Shown here: piece after piece, positions 37,701-46,636 of the stretch
Layout: every line of letters begins with the position of its first letter
How positions within the stretch are numbered: the stretch's first letter is position 1
Source of the DNA: Pocillopora verrucosa
Lineage: Eukaryota > Cnidaria > Anthozoa > Scleractinia > Pocilloporidae
Length of the DNA stretch: 64,000 nt
NCBI RefSeq assembly: GCF_036669915.1
Contig: NC_089319.1
Span: 22,104,065 to 22,168,064, forward strand
Direction of reading: 5' to 3'
The notes under the pieces: model-generated
What the model saw: only the letters and a program-made list of their open reading frames with translations
Told to the model about the DNA's origin: nothing
The model's database searches: none
Position numbers and translations under genes: made by a program

Positions 37701-40700
37701 CATTTACACATGGCCAAGATCACGTGCCTAATTTGGTAGTCTCCCCAGCCTCCCCCTCAAAGGACAAGAAAGAATTCACATTCGAGACGGTCATGTCTAA
37801 TTCACCTCCATCCAGGGAAGGTATGAAACGAATGGTAATACTGATTCTGAATTCTGTAGAATTGTGTGCTCATAAATAGCTTAAGCGTTCATCGGTTGTA
37901 CCAGAATTGAAAGTCGAGGTAGGAAGAATTGTGTTATAAACTCTCCCTCCGTCCCCTCCGTCCCCCCCCCCCCACACACACACACACACATACACACACA
38001 CATAAAAGGTGAAAAAAGTAGTTAAATTAGTATAACAAGAGAAAACAACTTAGAACCGCTCCAGAGAAAGGTTACTCCACAAAGAGAGATGATGCCTCTT
38101 GTCACGAAAGAGGAACAAAGAAAAATATATGGGACTTGAGGAGTGTGAAGTACGAAAATAATTGAACAACTGCTTTCAAGCGATTGGTTTTTCCAGTTGT
38201 GAGAGTTAATGAAAGATAAAATTAACCGTAGGCGTCACCTGTTTTATAATTATTTTTCAGAGGACGAAACAAGTGTTCCCAAAGAAAAGAGATCTGTCGC
38301 CTCTGTTGAGAGAAGGGAGACTCCCCCTAGAGATAGGGATGCGTCGCCAAATAAACCAAGAACATCAGATCCATCTCTGGCAGAGAATTCCGAATTTACT
38401 AATGGTGGAAAGCGTCCCCTTTCCAGATTAGTTTCAGGCCAAAAGATTCCTTCCAGATCCAGTTCTCCAGTTAATCGTTTAGAGGGACGTGATTCCGCTG
38501 GGCTGTCCGATGAGGACCCTTCTGTGGTGTCTGCCAGAACACTGGAGAGTAAAGACCCCAGGGCTTCAGGTTATTAGAACAATAAGTCATCTGTTTTCTG
38601 ACGTTTTCAAATATTATCGTATCGAAAACCTAAGCGTAAGTAGTCGTCATGGTAATGCAGAGCTAGATTCAGAATCATCATTCGACTTTTCAGGACAATC
38701 AGACCACACGATCAACTGTTACCGCTCCTAAGATTAAACCATTTATAATATAATTGTTCTTTCTGTCTCTTAGACGTACCCCTGATCGGAGTCAAGGATG
38801 AAAATCAAAACATGGCAGCTGTGCCGGAGAGAAGAGCAGCTTCGCCGTACACGAACGACAACTCCAAGTGGGTTGAAGTTACTGGTGCCGTGACGCGTGA
38901 TGCCGTAAACATTGCAGACGGATTGTCAGTACTTCCGGTGGACGACTCAGAAACGAACGAAGAACTGGCTTTACAGATAGCGATAGACCCAACGGTTGAA
39001 ACTTCTAAGGAATTCGACGAGAGACGAGCGCTTCAGAAGGCGAAGCTTTTGAGCCGTTTGAGAAATGAATCCGATGTTGATCTTGGAGGAGAAATAGCTG
39101 GAGGTACAAGTGACTCACCGGCCAAACTGGAGGGTATGAGGGAAAATGATGACCGACAGGATGACGTGTTTATTGTAGAGCTGGAGAAAGGAGACGAAGG
39201 AATAGGCTTGGGACTCATTGACGGTCTGGTAAGGGCTGGTTGTTTTGTAATCTTTGTGTTCGAAGTCCATTTAGTTCTTACCCAGCTCCGAAGAACATAA
39301 GTTGCTTTAACGCATCAATAGCACAACTTTCCCGCGCTTACTAGCTTTCTGTGCACTTTATAACGCGTTTTTAACGTTTATGGGAGGTGCACTGGCACAG
39401 TGTTTAGCGCGGTTGACTTCCGGTCAAGAGGTCTGAGTTCAACCCCAAGGCGGGTCATTGTATTGTAATCTTGAACACTACATATTACGCTCTCAATGTC
39501 TTCTAAACCAAAGAATATAAAAGTTAGTGAAATTGTCACTGAAGCTGGACGATTTCCTTCCCGGTTGCCTGCGAAGGACTAACATCTCATCGAAGAAAAG
39601 TAACGGATCGATGTCAGTATTTGAACAAATGCACACCTACTCCTCCCTTGACCCAACAACTGTCAACTGATAAACTAAGGTAGAGTTAAAATTGGGTTGG
39701 GGGAGGGGCAGATGTCGAGGCGCAGTTGTGTAGATACTGGCATTGGTCCGAAGTAACAATCCTCGCTGACGATTTATCTTAAAGAAACTGGGATCAGTAC
39801 CGGTTACAAGGTCGTAAGACATTCCTTACACCTTCCTGTGCTTGTAAACTGCTTGTTCATATTAGTCGTCATATGAAACGTAAGACATTTATCGTTCATT
39901 TTCATTTGTAGTACACACCATTACGGTCCCCCGGGATTTATGTCCGGACCCTGGTGGCTGGAGGACCAGCTATAAAGGTCAGTGTAATTATGATGGTCCT
40001 GTAATCTTTGGCATCCAAGATAAAAAAGGACATCCACTCCTATGGTATTTTATTTATGACGATAAACGCATTTAAGTGGTCGAAACTTTCGAAACAGGGG
40101 TAGTAGTCAAAGGGTTTCCCCGCCATCAATTGAATACCATTACATTTGAAGTCCCGCAATCGCTCTGGTTTGCTCCTCTCTTCCCACCCCCCTCCTCTCA
40201 CTAATTTCTAGAGGTTAAGGCTCGAAGGTGGGGGATTTACCAGAGAGCAGGGGTCGGGGGGGGGGAAGGAGGGGGAGAATGGGGGACTGTGAGAGAGAGA
40301 GAGACTTATTACAGTCTTGAAGTTAAAGACGTGGTGGTGGGGGGAGGGCCTTCCTAGAGTTGAGGGTTGTTCTATGGACGCTCTTAGTAATCTTAATTTT
40401 TTTTGTGTAGGATGGTCGGCTTCGTCTTGGTGATCGTATCCTTGCTGTAAATGGAACCAGTCTCGTTGGAGCCGATTATCAAAGGTAGGCGGCTTGGATT
40501 TGAGTGTTCCTTGAGTGATACTACTAAATTTATTGCCGTGATACATGAAGATTTTACGGGTTCTCAAAATCGTAACCCTTGTGTCTAAATGGAAATTTGT
40601 TTCTTTTTCAGTGCCATGCAGCAAATCCGTGAAGCAGGGAAGCAGTTATCTTTCTTAGTGGCTAAGTCTGATATTCATGTGGCGATGAAGATCACAGCTT

Positions 40701-40711
40701 CAAGTTGCTAG
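28720..40711 (+). CDS. RADIL: RADIL: Ras-associating and dilute domain protein, Rap effector
   Basis: A predicted 1513-residue protein; human RADIL has 1075. Exons: 28720-28971, 29361-29550, 31929-33832, 34487-34521, 35204-35450, 36140-36538, 36748-36898, 37226-37363, 37481-37529, 37648-37820, 38261-38569, 38774-39228, 39912-39977, 40411-40484, 40612-40711. Domains in order: an afadin-type RA domain at about residues 85-178 (GALRFYFEDG, LIEKFKPDL); the RADIL RA domain at 342-450 (PGILKVFGD, NYKSV, LLCDVIG, SRRFELRKRSE); FHA at 532-680 (PHLLLLKG, APDILPQHCTL); DIL at about 715-1060 (ILCIEHSAKYH, YLFFFTNASL, LLATPKVQLLQ); PDZ at 1413-1495 (EGIGLGLIDG, DGRLRLGDRILAVNG, FLVAKSD). RADIL binds GTP-loaded Rap1 and links it to integrin-mediated adhesion and cell migration. 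The first RA domain is absent from human RADIL as I recall it. Intron 5 has a GC donor. Residues 1110-1410 are low-complexity serine/proline/charged sequence. The 1.9 kb exon 3 encodes both main RA and FHA domains. Confidence 0.94.
34233..34375. repeat. ATT-rich microsatellite in a RADIL intron
   Basis: Imperfect TAT/ATT array that itself contains a duplicated unit (TTGATATTAATATGATATTA and TTGATATGATATTATTAATA). Confidence 0.8.
34695..34897. repeat. TTAACCC-type repeat, complete copy in RADIL intron 4
   Basis: Starts ATTAACCCCTGAGATCTGAT and ends TTTTTGGGAGTTAAGGGTTA. It is the reverse complement of the element at 52917-53126, sharing the AATCAGATCT, TGTAGCAGCTA, GTTTGCTGGATAATG and AACTTAT segments. 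Length is about 200 bp with short terminal inverted repeats. Confidence 0.7.
37960..38005. repeat. Poly-C and CA microsatellite
   Basis: A run of C followed by a CA array interrupted once by TA, within RADIL intron 10. Confidence 0.85.
39385..39600 (+). repeat. Degraded tRNA-derived SINE in RADIL intron 12
   Basis: GGTGCACTGGCACAGTG and TTAGCGCGGTTGAC resemble a tRNA acceptor and A box; GAGTTCAACCCC at about 39435-39446 resembles a B box. A tRNA-unrelated body follows (GTCATTGTATTGTAATCTTG). The 3' limit is approximate. Too diverged to be a working tRNA gene. Confidence 0.55.
40246..40350 (+). repeat. G-rich tract in RADIL intron 13
   Basis: Several G runs close together (GGGGTCGGGGGGGGGGAAGG, GGGGGAGAATGGGGG) plus a GA array and GTGGTGGTGGGGGGAGGG. 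On the transcribed strand this could form G-quadruplexes. It ends about 60 bp before exon 14. Confidence 0.6.
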
Positions 40712-41285
40712 CAATCCCACAAATATAGAGATACCTCGTCACGTTGTTATGTCATGTCACGTTGTTGCGTGACATCCCAAACATGCAAACATGGGCTGCG
40801 GAAAGACCGAGTGACCAAGTTTTGGCAGGACCCAGTTCGGAGGCCTGTTCTACTTTTTAATCGAGTTAAACATCAAAGACTAATTTTCCTCACCTTTGTG
40901 GAGTGATGAAAACTGAATATACTGACAAAAATGTTTCGTATTCAATAGCTGGAACTAGAATTTTTACGAGAGCAACTTTTCGCTTGACTCGTCAACCAAG
41001 AAACTCGAGTGGTTTGTATTTTTGCACATTTTTATCTTCCGGAGTGTGGAGTTAATAACCACTTTTATGATATTGATTGTGTGATGTGACCTCTGAGGAT
41101 TTTTTCTACATACTTTACAATGTACACCTTATCATGAGTGCCCACGTTACCCTCAGTTGTCAGATTCATACCCACGCCTTGGACTTTTCGTGCTTGTTAT
41201 ATTTTATATATTTTAATGGTTATTTATCCTGAGTCATATTATGCCGTTCAAGTTGTTTATCGCTGTGATTCTCAACGCACTTTTG

Positions 41286-41291
41286 AATAAA
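41286..41291 (+). terminator. RADIL polyadenylation signal
   Basis: AATAAA in TTTTGAATAAAATACGAT, 575 bp after the RADIL stop codon, is the first plus-strand canonical hexamer I find in the 3' flank. Confidence 0.5.
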
Positions 41292-41309
41292 ATACGATTT
41301 CCTAATACC

Positions 41310-42899
41310 TTTCCATTCATGACCTGCTCCGATGAGAAACAGTTGAAGAACTTTTTATAAACGCAACAGGTGCATATGGAATGTAACTTTAGTATTAGAG
41401 TGATTTAGCAAGAGAACAGGAACGTCAGTTGACAACGGCGCGCGCAGCAAAAATATCGGTAAGAAACTGGGTCGAGAACGTAGCTCCGTTGTGTCTCAGA
41501 AGTGACTTATTGTTTTAAGGTAAGAACGATTAGAAACGTAAGCGTTTGAATACGCAGTTCACAACCAGCTAAATACATTCCCCTTGTTAAGGAATAAACA
41601 GTTCTGCTGAGCAACACGAGCTAGCTTTAACATACATGTAGCTCATGTAAACTGTTTAGCCTTGAAAGTAGTAATGGACAATAACAACCTGTTTCTCTTA
41701 CCTTTGTTTTGTACTGCCAAGTTAGGCGTGCACATTCTTTAAATTTAATGCAACTTTGTGGGTACGAGATAAGGGTCTAACCAAAAACCTCCAAACATTA
41801 TCCTCAGGTGTTTGCCTTTCTTATTCCGCTCGGTGTTTCACTTCAGTATTAACCCGAGGTAAATATGCGGCTATCATGGTCAACTTAACCTATGTCAGGC
41901 GTCCTGTTGGTCGACAAGGGATGCCGGAGAAATTTAGTTTTGCTGTGACATGTTTTTATTCACTGGAAAAATGACGGAGTCTTCCATAAATGGAAAAAAT
42001 TAAGAGCAGGTAGAAGTCTTAAGTTCCTTTTTTGAGTTTAATAATTTAGAGAGACCAGAAATGTCCATAAATTTCAACTAAAGAACCGAGTCTGCATTTT
42101 ACCCTTGGTCTGCGTTCTGCAGTCTGCGTTTTACACTGACCGCCCCCTGAACGCCATGTATGATCGATCCCCACCTAAATGACTGGTCCCAAAACTATCC
42201 TTTGTTTCTCGAGAGATAACTACAGAATTCTTCTCTCTAAAATTATATAAGGAATCGCACTGATCCATTTATGTTAGTCTTCGAATTTAAAGAAGGACGA
42301 CTGAATTTGTGGTGGGAAAGGTTTCGGCTATGGGAAATGTTCCGGAAAGAAATCCGTTCGAATGAAGTGCTAATGATCACTTTGTCAATATGTACAATCG
42401 CATTTGGCGTGGGGACAGACGTCTCGAACAAATGGTACAGAAAAATTCGGTCGTTCAGGTAATAGCGAGAAAAGTAGGCAATACTTTGAGAGAAACTTAC
42501 TGTTTGCGTTCTGTTCTCTTTTCTGAGCCAACGGTTTTCCATACAGATAGTTTATGCCCTCAAGTTGAGCTCCTGGTTACCCTACAGAACAGGCGTAATT
42601 TCTCGCGTTTTTCACGCGGGTGGACAGATGCACGACGCGAGTGCAAAGGGCGAGTCGCTCGCGCAGGAAAAATGTAAATAAAAGTCACTACCGTCGTGCA
42701 CCTCCTTTAGTGCGTGATCAGATTATGATCTCCTTTCACGTACAGTTCGCGCCATTGACGTAGTATAAACATCGAATATGTTTTCATTGCTAATTTCTTC
42801 TTCGAATTGGCTTCGCACGATTGAAACGTCTTAAACTAGATTTCAAAAAGCTATATTTTAGACAAATCGGACCAGAGGAGAAGATAATTTTTAACCCGT
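41310..42899. other. Region between RADIL and the fibrinogen-like gene
   Basis: No gene is assigned. A CpG-richer stretch at about 41430-41530 ends in a donor-like AAG|GTAAGA and could be a noncoding exon, without other support. A 63-codon plus-strand frame at 42271-42462 encodes a hydrophobic stretch. A CpG-dense repeat-like patch covers 42585-42675. Confidence 0.4.
42585..42675. repeat. CpG-dense repeat-like patch
   Basis: GAACAGGCGTAATTTCTCGC then CGCGTTTTTCACGCG-like sequence and CGAGTCGCTCGCGCAGG. Similar composition to 13975-14095. Family unknown. Confidence 0.35.
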
Positions 42900-42905
42900 T
42901 TTATT
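42900..42905 (-). terminator. Polyadenylation signal of the fibrinogen-like gene
   Basis: TTTATT on the plus strand reads AATAAA on the minus strand, 84 bp beyond the stop codon. Confidence 0.55.
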
Positions 42906-42988
42906 GGCTGGTATGCTTTAAGATACTACATTTTCTACTACATGATAACTTCTCTGCTTAAAATTTGGGAAGTTAACTGTGTCCCCTG

Positions 42989-44160
42989 TCACTGTACCAG
43001 GATATACCCCATGGCTTTGATGTGCTTGTCGCCATTATCTGACGAGAGCATTGCCTCATTTCCACACGTGTTGGAGTCATCATATAGACCTGCGGTGCCA
43101 AAACCAATTCGGGAGTCACAGGAACCACAGTGATTCTGCTGGTTAGCGATGATGCCGATTCTTGCTTTGGGGTCATTAGAGTTGTGTCCCACCACATTGA
43201 ATCCTTCTTTATTGCAGTGAGGTTGCAGTGAGGCCTGTGAACCAATCAGTATCTTCCACGTGTTACGACCCAGTGAGGTGGCGCGGTATTTCCCATCAGC
43301 GATCAGTGAGAACAGCGAGTTGGCGTGCCGGTTGATCAAAATAAACCTGAGCTGATGACCGATCTTCATACCGAGGCAGACCTTGGAGAAGGGTGTGTTC
43401 CAATAGGTAGGTAACTTGGTCTCCTGAAAGTCAAAGCCAGTCCTGCCTCCAGTAAGATGGTAGAAATTTCTGTCGCCCCAGAAATGGGAACTGTAATGGA
43501 AGGTCCTCTGAAAGACAAGGAAATCAGTTTTCAATTTTGTTTCCTTTTATCAAGAAGTTTTAGGAGACAGGGAGTTTACCTTTGCGCCGTTTATCTTCAT
43601 GGCCAGCGTCCATCCTCCACCGCCACATCCAAAGTTTCCCATGTGACAATAGACAGGAATCTTTTGTGAACCAAACATCAGCGGGTACACTTGGCTTCGT
43701 CTCGACCTTATGGAGAAGGAAGAAGTCAAATATATCGGAATGAGTCGTCCTGTCTACAAGCGCAGTGTCCTTTGACTGTATACACACCAAGCGAGCGTTT
43801 TAGATTCTTGCAATTAAAACAATGTACTTTGCACTTACTTTCCTTTGTTGTACTGCTCCTTGCAAGAAGAGAAGGGTAAGACTGTGAGGAAGGTAAGACT
43901 GCGCATTGAGAACACTTGAAAAATAAAAGCATTAAAAGACGCACCTAAAGATATCATCTGAAAAGGGTACCTGGAGGCTTTGGGGGCAAAGCGTCCTTCA
44001 CCAACGCAAGAAGATTTTTAACTTCGGTTTGAAGCTTCTTAACGTCTTTGCTGATCTCGCTGCAACGATTGGCGGTACAGGATCGTTGTTTGCCGCCGAC
44101 CAAAACAACGAACAGTGCGAGAACATTTACAATGAAATAAATTGCAAACAGCAAACGCAT
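42989..44160 (-). CDS. Secreted fibrinogen-like protein of cnidarian skeletal-matrix type
   Basis: Predicted 292 residues from four exons: 43971-44160, 43839-43881, 43580-43706, 42989-43507. Residues 1-23 form a signal peptide ([20 protein letters not shown]). A short basic, possibly coiled segment follows ([20 protein letters not shown]), then a C-terminal domain from about residue 68. That domain opens [10 protein letters not shown], continues [18 protein letters not shown] and [11 protein letters not shown], and ends with [21 protein letters not shown]. The CxMG plus GWTL pattern is that of fibrinogen C-terminal-like domains, but the calcium and ligand loops differ from vertebrate fibrinogen. 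From memory the overall layout resembles coral 'uncharacterized skeletal organic matrix protein 5' entries; that link is not verified. The 43 nt second exon is placed by phase and the conserved SCKE start. Likely role is extracellular binding; specific function unknown. Confidence 0.82.
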
Positions 44161-45146
44161 CTTGAAAAATGATCGACGTTACAAAAATGTTTCTATGTTG
44201 CTCAACCTGTGGAAAACTGATTGTGGTGATTTTGCTTTGTTATTGTTTGTTATCATCGTTTAACACAACTCGTATTTTCTTGCTCGCTTTCAACCACGTG
44301 TAATTAACAAGTTCACAGTTAAAATATATTTTTTTAAGTTTTATCACTGTGTGCAGTGTCCAGTAAAGAAATTATAATAGACTTTGAAAATCTACTCACA
44401 ACATAGCTGTCTATCTGCTGAAAAATAAAGGGTTAATTTGAGAGCGGCGATACTGCGACTTTATGAAATAAACTTCATATTTTTATTTTAGCGAATTGAT
44501 TATTTTTGCATGCATGCATGCCCATTCAATCAACTGAGACCCTTATTGTTTTGATTTTTTCCATATATTTCGGTGTAAATAAAACGCTGAGGACTGCGAC
44601 AAGCTTGTGGAGGGTTGTGCTCTTGTAAAACCTGAATTTTCCATTCATTTGTTTCGCATTTTCAAGGCCAATTCAAAAAGTGAAGTATAACTTATTCCGT
44701 AATGAAGTTCAACCAATTTTTTTAAATCAAATAAGGCGGTCAGTTTTTAGACACGCTGTTATCAACTGAGTTTGCAATGTAAAATGGCCACCCGCATACA
44801 GTGACCGAGGTTGTTTAACATAACATTAACGTCTATTATTTCAAAGCGTTCAACAGATCTTTTGTGAGTTTCACTGCTCGACCGATAACCGTTCCAGTAG
44901 CTTTTCACGTTTTAAACAATTTCCGCGATTTGTTTGTCGCGACTGTCTGCACTGTCGAAGCATGTAATGAAATCATTCTGTAATTAAGTTTCAAGCGTGT
45001 GCCCTTTAACAAAGTTGTCCCAGGTTCTGAAATTATCAAATTTTTATTCAAACGTGGAAAACAAATCCATCTTCCCTAAAAATAAAATTTGTTGGGCCAA
45101 ACTGAATATCAAAAGAAGAAGTAAACTGGTTCTCGGAATTAATTAA

Positions 45147-45326
45147 CCCTTCATACCCTAACATTAGTATTGAAGTTCTCCAAACTTTTCTGTTTACATT
45201 TCCTATGGAGCTGTCGAGGAAAATTTAACAATTAAGAGTTTCCTATGTTGTTTGTTACAATGTTTAGTTCAGGGGTAATAATGTTATGAGAACTTTTGTT
45301 TGTCACGCTAAGCAGCAAAGGGTTAG
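45147..45326. repeat. Dispersed repeat with AACCCTT/AAGGGTT ends
   Basis: Begins AACCCTTCATACCCTAACAT and ends GCAGCAAAGGGTTAGG. Internally it shares CCCTAACATTAGTAT and CAATTAAGAGTTTC with the copy at 9264-9420. About 180 bp with short terminal inverted repeats. Confidence 0.6.
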
Positions 45327-46105
45327 GTGTATTAATTGATTGAAACCGATTGAAATCTACATTGCAGTGTTTTTAAGTGTAAATTCAGTTTGCATCTCTT
45401 TTGTATGATTTCCGCGTATCTGAAGGTCTCGCCCCAATGTAAGTTTGCCCTACTACTAACTTTGCAAGCCAATCTTGGAATTTGTTGCAAACAAGCACAA
45501 AATAGTGTCAAACCAGATAAAGATCAGATTTATGAAGCGACCTAGTATTACTAACCTGTTCCAGGTGTTCTGTCATTAAAACGAAGCGCGATACTTAATA
45601 GCGCTACAGCGGCGAGTTGTCTTTAAATCCTACCGGCTAGAGGTAAGCCCGAGGAGCACTAATGATGAGTTTCCGAGTCGGGTGATTATCGGAAATTGTC
45701 GGCTATTCTAACACGGCGGACTGTTCTGAAACAAAACTGTATCCAAGAGTACATTTCCACGCATGACCAGTTAACTAAAATCTTTGATTGATGTTCAGTC
45801 CTGTACCCTTCAATCCATATTGCGTGGTTTGCCACGAAGTCTGTCTGTCACTTTGATTCTTAGCGCTTTTGAATAAAACACGATAAATCATAACCCTTAT
45901 TATTACTCAACTGCACAAAGTATAACACAAATAACCTGCGATAGTGTACAGTTATTTCGACAGTTGGTTATTTTGTTCTGTAAAAAAACCTGTTTCACCA
46001 GTCGGCTGCGGGCGCTACGCTTCTCTGTCCGCTTTGCTTTTCCCGCCTTATGAGAAATGAACAGAAAGACGCAGCAGAAGAAAAGCAGTCGGATAAAAAA
46101 AATAA

Positions 46106-46176
46106 CTTATTAGACGTTTTGGTGTGTAGTATCGCTGAGTATTTCTAATCGTTGTCTGTATTTTGACTCGCCCTGC

Positions 46177-46217
<41 letters not shown>

Positions 46218-46245
46218 CATACTACACACCAAAGCGTCTAATAAG
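46106..46245. mobile_element. 140 bp fold-back element (near-perfect inverted repeat)
   Basis: Two arms of nearly 70 bp are reverse complements with few mismatches: the left begins CTTATTAGACGTTTTGGTGT and the right ends ACACCAAAGCGTCTAATAAG. The arms meet at GCCCTGCGGGC, so there is almost no loop. Such structure is typical of a fold-back MITE. It lies about 200 bp beyond the polyadenylation signal of the TCF20-like gene. Flanking target-site duplications are not obvious. Confidence 0.75.
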
Positions 46246-46449
46246 ATATGTATACTGACAACACTGGATAGGAGAAGGAGGAGAGAACCATAGGCTTTTC
46301 AAAGAGAAGTGGGTGTAAATAACAGAAGAGTTTGAAGCTCAAATTTGGTCCAAAATCGTGGGTTTTAAAACTCAATCTTACATAAAAACTGGTCATCGTA
46401 GAGGCTTACCGCCAGCTCTCAGATACGAATCCATGTAATCAAATGTTAA

Positions 46450-46455
46450 TTTATT
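46450..46455 (-). terminator. Candidate polyadenylation signal of the TCF20-like gene
   Basis: TTTATT on the plus strand reads AATAAA on the minus strand, about 180 bp after the stop codon of the proposed last exon. Confidence 0.45.
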
Positions 46456-46636
46456 AAATCCTCCTTCTTCACAATTAAGTGAAAGGTGCCTGATGTACTC
46501 AACGTCTTCATATAGAGGTAGGTGTTCACGTCCATTATGATTTTACTAAATTAGCCTCCAGCCTCCGAAAAATAACTCTCATCTGAAATTTTATCAGTAT
46601 TCGACAAGACCACAATATAATGTATCTAATATATTA

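Larger units (their letters stand above)
44161..46449. other. Region upstream of the fibrinogen-like gene, repeat-bearing
   Basis: No coding exon is supported on either strand. It holds a GCATGCATGCATGC microsatellite near 44506-44521, a TTAACCC-ended repeat at 45147-45326, a segment near 45850-45885 resembling the RADIL 3' end, and a fold-back element at 46106-46245. Confidence 0.5.

Noticed and set aside
39385..39446. Possible true tRNA gene
   Set aside because: A and B box remnants exist but no full cloverleaf or paired acceptor stem can be formed; a SINE remnant fits better.
42243..42542. 99-codon minus-strand frame
   Set aside because: Polar, unrecognised, overlaps other frames and has no splice or homology support.
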